Part shown: positions 42,981 to 50,945 of the stretch, piece by piece
Numbering within the stretch: the first letter of the stretch is position 1
How the letters are laid out: each line of letters begins with the position of its first letter
From: Streptomyces gardneri
Lineage (GTDB): Bacteria > Actinomycetota > Actinomycetes > Streptomycetales > Streptomycetaceae
Reading direction: 5' to 3'
Assembly: GCF_006539185.1 (NCBI RefSeq)
Contig: NZ_BJMN01000031.1
Span: 1 to 64,000, forward strand
DNA length: 64,000 nucleotides
Made by a program: the position numbers and the translations under genes
The notes under the pieces: model-generated
Databases searched by the model: none
Told to the model about the DNA's origin: nothing
What the model saw: only the letters and a program-made list of their open reading frames with translations

Positions 42981-43670
42981 CTACAGCGGAGGGAGCGCCG
43001 GGAGCGGGCCGCCCTCGGTCTTGAGCGCGGAGCCGTCGCGGCGGCCGGCGAGCCAGCCGAGGAGCTCGGGGGCGGGGCCGGTCACGGTCACCTCGGCGCC
43101 CTCGGGGGAGCCGGTGGTCCAGGTGCCCGCGCCCTCCGCCGCCACGATCCGGGTCGGCGGGACGGTCGCGTGGCCCGTGAAGCGCTCCGCGAGGAAGTCG
43201 ATCTCCCGCCGGACGAACTCCTCGGGCAGGTCCTCCAGCTCGTAGCCGACACCCAGGTCGACGTGGTGCAGGGCCACCTCGACCCAGCGGCGGAAGGGGA
43301 TCCGGGAGGCGCTGTCCGTGACGCCGTTGCGGAGCTCGACGGTGCGGCTCCAGTCGGCGGGCTCGGCACCCGCGGCCTGGAAGCCGTCGCCGCTCTCGCG
43401 CAGGTCGGCGAGGTGGACGGCGAGCGGGCGGCTCGCGTCGCGCTCGATGTCGGCGTCGCGGGTCGCGGCGTCGGCGTACATGGGAAGGCCCTGGAGGACG
43501 TTCACCAGAGCGTCGGCGTTCCGGGCGATGTGGGCCAGGACATGGCCGCGCGTCCAGCCGGGAAGCCGTGACGGCTCGGCCGTCGCCGCGTTGTCCCAGG
43601 AGGCGGCGGCGTCCAGCAGGCGATCGGTCGCTGCTTTGACAGAGGCGAGATCACGTTCGTGGTCGATCAT
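42981..43670 (-). CDS. Maleylpyruvate isomerase-family, mycothiol-dependent-type enzyme
   Basis: 229 residues. The DinB/MDMPI-type N-terminal helical bundle shows WTRGHVLAHIARNADAL (about 38-54) with its metal-binding His, and HHVDLGVGYE (about 135-144) with the other ligands. The C-terminal MDMPI domain ends PELLGWLAGR. Known members isomerise maleylpyruvate using mycothiol, but most are uncharacterised S-transferases. The ATG at 43670 gives the family N-terminus (MIDHERDL); TAGGGT 8 nt upstream may be a -10. Confidence 0.85.
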   Translation of the reverse strand: MIDHERDLASVKAATDRLLDAAASWDNAATAEPSRLPGWTRGHVLAHIARNADALVNVLQGLPMYADAATRDADIERDASRPLAVHLADLRESGDGFQAAGAEPADWSRTVELRNGVTDSASRIPFRRWVEVALHHVDLGVGYELEDLPEEFVRREIDFLAERFTGHATVPPTRIVAAEGAGTWTTGSPEGAEVTVTGPAPELLGWLAGRRDGSALKTEGGPLPALPPL

Positions 43671-43825
43671 GGCGCCGACCCTAGCGCCGCCACTCGTTCG
43701 GGTGAAGCGGTCTCCATGCGGCCGGAAATCGAATGTGCGTGCTATAGGCTCGGTGGAAGCATCCGGCATCCTTGGTTGTTGGGTGTGTCAGGACCTCCGC
43801 TCTCTCAAGAAAGGTGCGGACCGGC

Positions 43826-46800
43826 GTGGCCGACCGTCTCATCGTTCGTGGCGCTCGCGAGCACAATCTCAAGAACGTCTCGCTCGACCTCCCGCGTGAC
43901 TCCCTCATCGTCTTCACCGGGCTCTCGGGATCGGGCAAGTCCTCCCTCGCGTTCGACACGATCTTCGCCGAGGGGCAGCGCCGCTACGTCGAGTCGCTCT
44001 CCTCCTACGCCCGACAGTTCCTCGGCCAGATGGACAAGCCGGACGTCGACTTCATCGAAGGTCTGTCGCCCGCCGTCTCCATCGACCAGAAGTCGACCTC
44101 GCGCAACCCGCGCTCGACGGTCGGCACGATCACGGAGGTCTACGACTACCTCCGCCTGCTCTTCGCCCGCATCGGCAAGCCGCACTGTCCCGAGTGCCGC
44201 CGGCCGATCTCCCGCCAGTCGCCGCAAGCCATCGTCGACAAGGTCCTTGACCTGCCCGAGGGCAGCCGCTTCCAGGTCCTCTCGCCGCTCGTGCGCGAGC
44301 GGAAGGGCGAGTTCGTCGACCTCTTCGCCGACCTCCAGACCAAGGGCTACAGCCGCGCCCGGGTCGACGGCGTGACCGTGCAGCTGAGCGAGCCGCCGAC
44401 GCTGAAGAAGCAGGAGAAGCACACGATCGAGGTGGTCATCGACCGCCTCACCGTGAAGGACAGCGCCAAGCGCCGCCTCACCGACTCCGTCGAGACCGCG
44501 CTCGGACTCTCCGGCGGCATGGTCGTGCTCGACTTCGTCGACCTCCCCGAGGACGACCCCGAGCGCGAGCGGATGTACTCGGAGCACCTCTACTGCCCGT
44601 ACGACGACCTGTCCTTCGAGGAGCTGGAGCCGCGCTCCTTCTCCTTCAACTCGCCCTTCGGTGCCTGCCCCGACTGCACCGGCATCGGCACGCGCATGGA
44701 GGTCGACCCCGAGCTGATCGTCCCGGACGAGGACAAGTCGCTCGACGAGGGCGCCATCCACCCCTGGTCGCACGGGCACACCAAGGAGTACTTCGGCCGG
44801 ATGATCGACGGCCTCTCCCAGGCTCTCGGCTTCCGCACCGACATTCCGTTCGCCGGTCTTCCGCAGCGGGCCAAGAAGGCCCTCATGTACGGCCACAAGA
44901 CCCAGATCGAGGTCCGCTACCGCAACCGGTACGGACGGGAGCGCGCGTGGACCAGCCCCGCCTTCGAGGGAGCCGTCTCCTTCGTCAAGCGGCGCCACGG
45001 CGAGGCCGAGAGCGACTCCAGCCGCGAGCGCTTCGAGGGCTACATGCGCGAGGTGCCCTGCCCCACCTGTGAGGGCAGCCGCCTCAAGCCGATCGTCCTC
45101 GCGGTCACGGTCATGGAGCGGTCCATCGCCGAGGTCTCCGCGATGTCCATCAGCGACTGCGCCGAGTTCCTCTCCCGGCTGACGCTCAACGCCCGCGACA
45201 AGAAGATCGCCGAGCGGGTCCTCAAGGAGGTCAACGAGCGGCTGCGCTTCCTCGTCGACGTCGGCCTCGACTACCTCTCCCTCAACCGGGCGGCGGGCAC
45301 GCTCTCCGGCGGCGAGGCCCAGCGCATCCGGCTCGCCACCCAGATCGGCTCCGGCCTGGTCGGCGTGCTGTACGTGCTCGACGAGCCGTCCATCGGTCTC
45401 CACCAGCGCGACAACCACCGGCTCATCGAGACCCTGGTCCGCCTCCGGGACATGGGCAACACGCTCATCGTCGTCGAGCACGACGAGGACACCATCAAGG
45501 TCGCCGACTGGGTCGTCGACATCGGCCCCGGCGCCGGCGAGCACGGTGGCAAGGTCGTCCACTCCGGCTCCCTGAAGGAGCTCCTCGCCAACGAGGAGTC
45601 GATGACCGGGCAGTACCTGTCCGGCCGCCGGGCGATCGCCACCCCGGACATCCGCCGCCCGGTGGACCCCGGGCGCCGGCTCACCGTCCACGGGGCCCGC
45701 GAGAACAATCTGCGGGACATCGACGTCTCCTTCCCGCTGGGCGTCCTCACGGCCGTCACGGGCGTCTCGGGCTCGGGCAAGTCGACCCTGGTCAACGACA
45801 TCCTCTACACCCACCTGGCCCGCGAGCTGAACGGCGCCAAGTCGGTCCCCGGGCGCCACACGCGCGTGGACGGCGACGACCTCGTCGACAAGGTCGTGCA
45901 CGTCGACCAGTCGCCGATCGGCCGCACCCCGCGGTCGAACCCGGCGACCTACACCGGCGTCTTCGACCACGTCCGCAAGCTCTTCGCGGAGACGATGGAG
46001 GCCAAGGTCCGGGGCTACCTGCCCGGCCGGTTCTCCTTCAACGTCAAGGGCGGCCGCTGCGAGAACTGCTCCGGCGACGGCACGATCAAGATCGAGATGA
46101 ACTTCCTCCCGGACGTCTACGTCCCGTGCGAGGTCTGCCACGGCGACCGGTACAACCGGGAGACCCTGGAGGTCCACTACAAGGGCAAGTCCATCGCCGA
46201 GGTCCTGAACATGCCGATCGAGGAGGCCCTCGACTTCTTCGAGGCCGTCCCGACCATCGCGCGCCACCTCCGCACGCTCAACGAGGTCGGCCTCGGCTAC
46301 GTCCGCCTCGGGCAGTCCGCCCCCACGCTCTCCGGCGGTGAGGCCCAGCGCGTGAAGCTCGCCTCCGAGCTCCAGAAGCGCTCGACGGGCCGCACGGTCT
46401 ACGTCCTGGACGAGCCGACCACGGGTCTGCACTTCGAGGACATCTCGAAGCTGATCAAGGTCCTCTCCGGCCTGGTCGACAAGGGCAACTCGGTGATCGT
46501 CATCGAGCACAACCTCGATGTCATCAAGACCGCCGACTGGGTCATCGACATGGGCCCTGAGGGCGGCAGCGGCGGCGGCCTGGTGATCGCCGAGGGCACG
46601 CCGGAGGAGGTCGCCTCGGTCCCGGCGAGCCACACCGGCAAGTTCCTCCGCGAGATCCTCGACGCCGACCGGATCAGCGACGCCGGCGGATCCGTCCCGG
46701 CGGCACGGGGAGCGAAGAAGGCGGCGGCGAAGAAGGCCCCCGCCAAGAAGTCCGCGGCCCCGGCGAAGAAGACGGCCACCAAGGCAGTGGCCACGAAGAC

Positions 46801-46870
46801 GGCGGCCACGAAGACGGCGGCCACCAAGGCCACCGCCAAGAAGGCGACGACCCGGGCCCGCAAGGCCTGA
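43826..46870 (+). CDS. uvrA: Excinuclease ABC subunit A
   Basis: 1014 residues. UvrA is the ATPase that finds helix-distorting DNA lesions and loads UvrB. Two ABC domains are visible: GLSGSGKSS (32-40) and the second Walker A GVSGSGKST, with LSGGEAQR signatures in each. Two zinc modules (CPYD...CPDC and CENC...CEVC) are present. The GTG at 43826 gives the standard VADRLIVRGAREHNLKNV start. The last ~58 residues are a Lys/Ala-rich tail of repeated AAKK/ATKTAATK units, like histone H1 or HupS tails, and beyond the usual end of the protein. A TATAGG box lies at 43743-43748. Confidence 0.98.
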   Translation: MADRLIVRGAREHNLKNVSLDLPRDSLIVFTGLSGSGKSSLAFDTIFAEGQRRYVESLSSYARQFLGQMDKPDVDFIEGLSPAVSIDQKSTSRNPRSTVGTITEVYDYLRLLFARIGKPHCPECRRPISRQSPQAIVDKVLDLPEGSRFQVLSPLVRERKGEFVDLFADLQTKGYSRARVDGVTVQLSEPPTLKKQEKHTIEVVIDRLTVKDSAKRRLTDSVETALGLSGGMVVLDFVDLPEDDPERERMYSEHLYCPYDDLSFEELEPRSFSFNSPFGACPDCTGIGTRMEVDPELIVPDEDKSLDEGAIHPWSHGHTKEYFGRMIDGLSQALGFRTDIPFAGLPQRAKKALMYGHKTQIEVRYRNRYGRERAWTSPAFEGAVSFVKRRHGEAESDSSRERFEGYMREVPCPTCEGSRLKPIVLAVTVMERSIAEVSAMSISDCAEFLSRLTLNARDKKIAERVLKEVNERLRFLVDVGLDYLSLNRAAGTLSGGEAQRIRLATQIGSGLVGVLYVLDEPSIGLHQRDNHRLIETLVRLRDMGNTLIVVEHDEDTIKVADWVVDIGPGAGEHGGKVVHSGSLKELLANEESMTGQYLSGRRAIATPDIRRPVDPGRRLTVHGARENNLRDIDVSFPLGVLTAVTGVSGSGKSTLVNDILYTHLARELNGAKSVPGRHTRVDGDDLVDKVVHVDQSPIGRTPRSNPATYTGVFDHVRKLFAETMEAKVRGYLPGRFSFNVKGGRCENCSGDGTIKIEMNFLPDVYVPCEVCHGDRYNRETLEVHYKGKSIAEVLNMPIEEALDFFEAVPTIARHLRTLNEVGLGYVRLGQSAPTLSGGEAQRVKLASELQKRSTGRTVYVLDEPTTGLHFEDISKLIKVLSGLVDKGNSVIVIEHNLDVIKTADWVIDMGPEGGSGGGLVIAEGTPEEVASVPASHTGKFLREILDADRISDAGGSVPAARGAKKAAAKKAPAKKSAAPAKKTATKAVATKTAATKTAATKATAKKATTRARKA

Positions 46871-46877
46871 CCCGGAG

Positions 46878-46905
46878 GCGGGGCCCCACCCGGGGCCCCG
46901 CTTCT
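46878..46905 (+). terminator. uvrA terminator
   Basis: GCGGGGCCCC (46878-46887), a 4-nt loop and GGGGCCCCGC (46892-46901), then TTCTC. It begins 7 nt after the stop codon. Confidence 0.8.
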
Positions 46906-46992
46906 CAGGTCCGGCCCGGCCGACAGCCCGCGGAACTCCGCCGGTATCGTCGGTTCGGTCACGCCTTGCCCCGATCCCACCGTGGAGCGCTC

Positions 46993-47418
46993 ATGTCCGG
47001 CCAGTCCAGCCGCCGCACCGTACTGAAGGGTGCCGCCCTCGCCGGCGCCGCCGGGCTGGGAGTCGCCGCCTGCTCCACCGAGTCCAAGCTCGGCCACGCC
47101 GTGGTCCCGACCCCGACCGCCCCCGTCGCCCTCGGCGCCCCGGACGAGGTCCCGGTCGGCGGCGCCAAGCTCTACCGCGAGCAGCGGCTCGTGGTGAGCT
47201 GCCCGGCCAAGGGCCAGTACAAGGCCTTCAGCGCCCAGTGCACCCACGCCGGCTGTGTCCTCGACAAGGTCGAGGACAACGAAGGCAACTGCCCCTGCCA
47301 CGGCAGCCGCTTCGACGTGACGACCGGCAAGGCGCTCAAGGGCCCGGCCACGGTCCCGCTCCCCGAGGTCCCGGTCCGCGTGGAGAACGGCGAGCTGGTC
47401 GCCGGACCCGAGGCGTAG
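46993..47418 (+). CDS. Rieske [2Fe-2S] lipoprotein
   Basis: 141 residues. The N-terminus has a twin-arginine-like signal (SSRRTVLKGAALAGAAG) ending in a lipobox-type GVAAC with Cys33, so a folded, cofactor-bearing protein is exported and lipid-anchored. The Rieske ligands are CTHAGC and CPCHGS (two Cys, two His). It could carry electrons in a respiratory or dehydrogenase chain outside the membrane, but no partner enzyme is encoded next to it. It ends 1 bp before the convergent HTH gene. Confidence 0.9.
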   Translation: MSGQSSRRTVLKGAALAGAAGLGVAACSTESKLGHAVVPTPTAPVALGAPDEVPVGGAKLYREQRLVVSCPAKGQYKAFSAQCTHAGCVLDKVEDNEGNCPCHGSRFDVTTGKALKGPATVPLPEVPVRVENGELVAGPEA

Positions 47419-47419
47419 G

Positions 47420-48349
47420 TCAGGACCAGTCCCAGTCGATCCCCAGGATCCCCGGGCGCACCCCCTGCTCCACGACGTGCACCGTGCGGTGCCGACCGCT
47501 CAGCGTCAGCTCCGCACGGCCGCCGCGCGGCGCGCCCGCCGAGGTCTGGGCGAACCTCCGGCACCGCACCGGAAGCGCCGCCTCGTCGAAGTGCACCTGG
47601 AGCACGTACTGCCCGCCGGCGAAGCTGAAGCCACGCACGTACTCCCCGCTCGGCCCCGCGGTGCCGTCCTCGAACCCGTACGAGAACAGGTGCGTGTCCC
47701 CGGCCCGCAGCCGCGCGTCGAAGAGCAGCTCCGCGACCACCACGCCCGTCTCCTCGTGCCACCGCACCCGCCCGGTGCGGCAGTTCTCCACGGCCCGCAC
47801 CGCCACCCGCGACGGATCGCACCCCGGATCCCCGTGGTGGATGGCCAGATAGCGGTCGACCCCGTCCCGGTGCGCCCGCACGACGTGCTGCGACTCGCGC
47901 CCCACCAGCTCCCGCGCCGCCCCGATCCGCACCCGCTCGTGGTGCCCCACCGTGTGCAGCCCGCCGTCCGCGGGGGACTCCAGCTCCGCGAGCAGCTCCT
48001 CGACCGAGCCGGACACCTCCACCAGTGAGCGGTACGAGCGGCCCGCCGGGCGCTCCACCTCGACCCGGCCGGCCGCGTCGCCCGACAGGAGCCGCAGGAG
48101 CGAGTTCCCGGGCAGCTGGAGCACCTCCTCCAGGGCGCGTACGGCCTTGAGGGACTCCGGCCGCTGCGGGCGCCGGGCGCCCTGCTGCCAGTAGCTCAGG
48201 CTCGTCACGCCGACCCTGATGCCCCGGTGCGCCAGATGGTGCTGGACCCGCTGGAGCGGCAGCCCGCGCACGGCGAGCGCGGTGCGCAGCGCCAGATGGA
48301 AGGGGCCGGTGTGCAGGAGTTGCACGAGATCGGCCTCGGTGTGGCTCAC
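47420..48349 (-). CDS. HTH-domain regulatory protein (XRE-like), streptomycete family
   Basis: 309 residues. The N-terminal ~75 residues contain a Cro/XRE-like helix-turn-helix (LPLQRVQHHLAHRGIRVGVTSLSYWQQGARRPQ). The rest is a beta-rich domain of unknown fold with HHERVRIGAARELVGR and ESQHVVRAHRDGVDRYLAIHHGDPG, seen in similar streptomycete proteins. Ligand and targets unknown. It is divergent from the cysteine-protease gene, with TTCAC repeats in the shared gap. Confidence 0.75.
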   Translation of the reverse strand: MSHTEADLVQLLHTGPFHLALRTALAVRGLPLQRVQHHLAHRGIRVGVTSLSYWQQGARRPQRPESLKAVRALEEVLQLPGNSLLRLLSGDAAGRVEVERPAGRSYRSLVEVSGSVEELLAELESPADGGLHTVGHHERVRIGAARELVGRESQHVVRAHRDGVDRYLAIHHGDPGCDPSRVAVRAVENCRTGRVRWHEETGVVVAELLFDARLRAGDTHLFSYGFEDGTAGPSGEYVRGFSFAGGQYVLQVHFDEAALPVRCRRFAQTSAGAPRGGRAELTLSGRHRTVHVVEQGVRPGILGIDWDWS

Positions 48350-48361
48350 GAGGGCTCCTCA

Positions 48362-48517
48362 GTGAACATTCACGGTGGGGGAGCGGACCGACGCGCCGCG
48401 TGGGGTGGGCGGGCAGGTGGACCGAGGGCGTCCGTTCACACCCGGGTCACACCGTTCACAGTCCGATGTCACCCCGCATTGAAGCGTGTTGACCGGATCC
48501 CGACAACGGCCGATGCT
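48362..48517. promoter_or_regulatory. Divergent promoter region with repeated TTCAC sites
   Basis: GTGAA-CA-TTCAC (48362-48373) is a dyad 13 bp from the HTH gene start. GTTCACA recurs at 48434-48440 and 48454-48460, exactly 20 bp apart. TTGACC (48489-48494), 17 bp, GATGCT (48512-48517) is a plausible promoter for the protease. Confidence 0.5.
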
Positions 48518-48584
48518 CCTGACCAGCGTCCGGACGCGCTCCTCCACTCCCCACATCCCCACCCCCCTCCACGGGAGGAACGCG

Positions 48585-49172
48585 ATGCGCAGCAGGAAAC
48601 TGTCCCTCGCGGCACTCGCCGCAGCCGCCCTCTTCCTCGCCCCCACCACCTCGGCGTCCGCCGCGCCCACCGGTGAGGACGTCTCCACCCTCGGCTCCAA
48701 GCGGCTGAACATCACCATGCAGGCCCAGCAGAAGACCAACTGGTGCTGGGCGGCGGGCGGCAACACCATCGCCACCTGGTTCGGCCGCAACTACAGCCAG
48801 AACCAGTTCTGCAACGCCGCCTTCAACCGCCAGCAGGGCTACGACTGCCCCAACAACCAGGCCACCCTCGGCAACGTCCAGACCGGCCTCAGCTGGGCGG
48901 GCGTCAACCCCGGCTCGTACGTGACCGGCTGGCTGCGCTACCCGACCGTGCAGACCGAGATCAACGCCGACAGACCGATCGAGACCCGCATCCAGTGGTC
49001 GAGCGGCGGTGGCCACATGCACGTGATCTACGGCTACGACGACGCCAACAGCTGGGTCTACTGGGGCGACCCCTGGCCCTCCAGCGACCGCTACAACTGG
49101 GCCTCGCACTCCTGGTACGTCAACAACAACTCCTTCTCCTGGACCCACTCGCTCTACCGGATCGGGGCGTGA
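48585..49172 (+). CDS. Secreted papain-like cysteine protease
   Basis: 195 residues. A signal peptide (1-26) ends ASAAP. The C39/papain-like core shows NWCWAAGG (nucleophile Cys near 49-51), GGGHMHVIYGYDD (catalytic His) and YWGDPWP (Asp). The small size and the C39_2-like pattern suggest a stand-alone secreted protease. GGGAGGAACGCG precedes the ATG at 48585. Its stop overlaps the start of a second exported protein (GTGA), so the two are made together. Confidence 0.88.
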   Translation: MRSRKLSLAALAAAALFLAPTTSASAAPTGEDVSTLGSKRLNITMQAQQKTNWCWAAGGNTIATWFGRNYSQNQFCNAAFNRQQGYDCPNNQATLGNVQTGLSWAGVNPGSYVTGWLRYPTVQTEINADRPIETRIQWSSGGGHMHVIYGYDDANSWVYWGDPWPSSDRYNWASHSWYVNNNSFSWTHSLYRIGA

Positions 49173-49981
49173 CGACGATGAACGGACGTGCCATCGGCGC
49201 CGGTCTCCTGACCACCGCCGCCCTCGTCGCCCTCGGGGCGCTCCCGGCCGCCGCCGCGGAGAACCTGCCGGCCGCGCCGACCCCGGAGCAGGCAGCCTCC
49301 GCGCCGCAGACCCTGGACACCCTGTCCCGGTTCTTCGCACGGGACGGGGCGCTCGCCCGTTCGGCGGCCGCCCCGCGCGTCGAGGGCGGATCCGTGCCGG
49401 TCCTGATCCTCTCCCCGGACTTCGTCGCCGGGAAGGCGGGGGCGCCCGTCGCCCGCGTCGAGTTCCGGGCCAGCCGGGCCGTCGCCTCGGACGGCCAGAA
49501 GGCCTCGCTGTGGACGGTGAAGCAGCCGGGCGGCTGGCAGGTCGTGAACATCGCCACCGGGGACGACGAGATCCGGTACGCCGAGCAGGGCGGGCGCGTG
49601 CTGCCCGGCGGCCTCGTCTTCCGGGAGCCGCAGATCGACGCCTGGTACGTCCAGAAGGGCGCGAAGGTGCTGCCCCTGGACGAGGACGCGGTCCGCGCCG
49701 TCGGGAAGAACGGGACGAGCCTGGCCGCCTACCGCGAGCGGGTCGCCGAGGCGTACGGGGACAAGCTCCCCGGCTCGGCGTACGCGAGGAAGGGCGCGGC
49801 GGGCGGCTACGCCCCGCAGGCGGCGGCACCGGCACCGGCGCCCGCACCCCGTGCGGCGGCGGCCGAGGCGGAGCCCGCGGTCACCGTTGCTTCCGCCGCG
49901 GCGGGCGCGGGCGCGTTGCTGGTCCTCGGACTGACCGGCACGGTGCTGATACGCCGACGGAGCGGGGCCGGCGAGGCCTGA
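49169..49981 (+). CDS. Exported membrane-anchored partner protein of the cysteine protease
   Basis: 270 residues. A signal peptide (about 1-32) is followed by an extracellular domain of ~190 residues with no recognised family, a Pro/Ala-rich stretch, and a C-terminal hydrophobic segment plus RRRSG tail. There is no LPxTG-type motif, so it is probably a type I membrane protein. The GTG at 49169 overlaps the protease stop by 4 bp; an ATG at 49178 is an alternative. The pairing suggests a receptor, inhibitor or chaperone for the protease. Confidence 0.65.
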   Translation: MTTMNGRAIGAGLLTTAALVALGALPAAAAENLPAAPTPEQAASAPQTLDTLSRFFARDGALARSAAAPRVEGGSVPVLILSPDFVAGKAGAPVARVEFRASRAVASDGQKASLWTVKQPGGWQVVNIATGDDEIRYAEQGGRVLPGGLVFREPQIDAWYVQKGAKVLPLDEDAVRAVGKNGTSLAAYRERVAEAYGDKLPGSAYARKGAAGGYAPQAAAPAPAPAPRAAAAEAEPAVTVASAAAGAGALLVLGLTGTVLIRRRSGAGEA

Positions 49982-49998
49982 GCCGCGCCGGCGGTGCG

Positions 49999-50085
49999 GG
50001 TGGGCGCCGGGAGCGGAGGCGCCCACCAAGGCGCCGCCCCGTGTGCCCACCCGTCCCGCCCCGGCGGGACGACCGCCCACACGGG
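49999..50085. terminator. Two adjacent hairpins between convergent genes
   Basis: GGTGGGCGCC (49999-50008) with GGCGCCCACC (50018-50027) forms a 10-bp stem. CCCGTGTG (50038-50045) with CACACGGG (50078-50085) encloses CGTCCCGC/GCGGGACG (50052-50059, 50064-50071). One hairpin probably serves each strand. Confidence 0.7.
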
Positions 50086-50122
50086 CAAGAGGCCCGGAGG
50101 CGGCTCGCACCGGGACGGGGGG

Positions 50123-50887
50123 TCAGCGGGCCAGGTACCCCCCGTCGACCGGGAGGATCGCGCCCGTGACGAACGAGGCCTCGTCGGAGGCGAGGAACAG
50201 GATGGCGGACGCCACCTCCTCCGGGGTGCCGAAGCGGCCCATCGGGTGGGCCCCGAGTACCTCCCCCAGGTACTCGGGGCCGCCGGGCTCCACGCGGGCG
50301 GCGGCGACCCGCTCCGTCTCGATCGTGCCGGGCGCCACCGCGTTCACCCGGATCCCGCGGTCCGCCCACTCCACCGCCAGGTGCTTGGTCAGCCCGCTCG
50401 CGACGAACTTCGCCGGGCCGTAGACCGCCTGCCGTGCCTGCCCGGCGACCCCTGAGATCGACGAGGTGCACACGATCGCCCCGCCTCCCGAGGCGAGCAT
50501 CGCCTCGATCGCGTACTTGCAGGTCAGGAACATGCCACGGCCGTCGACGGCCATGACCGTGTCCCAGTCCGCCGGCTCCGCCTCGGTGATGTCGAGCAGC
50601 GGGATGACGCCGGCGTTGGCCACGAGCACGTCGAGCCGTCCGAAGCGCTCGACCGCCGTGTCGATCATCCGCCGGGCGTCCTCCGCCACGGAGACGTCCC
50701 CGATCACGGGAACGGCGCCCTCCAGCGTCGCCAGCCGCTCCCCGTCGAGGTCCGCGGCCACCACCCTCGCCCCCTCGGCGAGGAACCGCTCGGCCGTCGC
50801 CCGGCCGATCCCGCTCGCCGCGCCCGTGATCACGCACACCCGGTCCGCCAGCCGCCGCGCGGCCCGTCCCGTCACCTGATTCGTCAT
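50123..50887 (-). CDS. SDR-family NAD(P)-dependent oxidoreductase
   Basis: 254 residues. Cofactor motif TGAASGIG (21-28), the NAG turn, catalytic Tyr156 and Lys160 in YGPAKFVAS, and the C-terminal DGGYLAR. The acidic residue DLDGE after strand 2 suggests NAD+ preference. The substrate is unknown. The ATG at 50887 is used rather than the upstream start, which would overlap the divergent uvrC promoter and gene start. Confidence 0.87.
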   Translation of the reverse strand: MTNQVTGRAARRLADRVCVITGAASGIGRATAERFLAEGARVVAADLDGERLATLEGAVPVIGDVSVAEDARRMIDTAVERFGRLDVLVANAGVIPLLDITEAEPADWDTVMAVDGRGMFLTCKYAIEAMLASGGGAIVCTSSISGVAGQARQAVYGPAKFVASGLTKHLAVEWADRGIRVNAVAPGTIETERVAAARVEPGGPEYLGEVLGAHPMGRFGTPEEVASAILFLASDEASFVTGAILPVDGGYLAR

Positions 50888-50916
50888 GTCCCGCCAACGA
50901 GCGCGCGAGGCCGGAG

Positions 50917-50938
50917 TGTCGGTCCCCGCCAGTAGGGT
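50917..50938 (+). promoter_or_regulatory. PafBC-type DNA-damage promoter of uvrC
   Basis: TGTCGGTC (50917-50924), 8 bp, TAGGGT (50933-50938). One mismatch to TGTC(R)GTG. The uvrC ATG is 7 nt after the -10, giving a leaderless message as predicted for uvrB and ogt. Confidence 0.7.
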
Positions 50939-50945
50939 GGGGACC

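Noticed and set aside
43730..43745. GAATGTGCGTGC upstream of uvrA as a degenerate LexA box
   Set aside because: Only 6 of 8 core bases match and half-sites are asymmetric; not enough to call.
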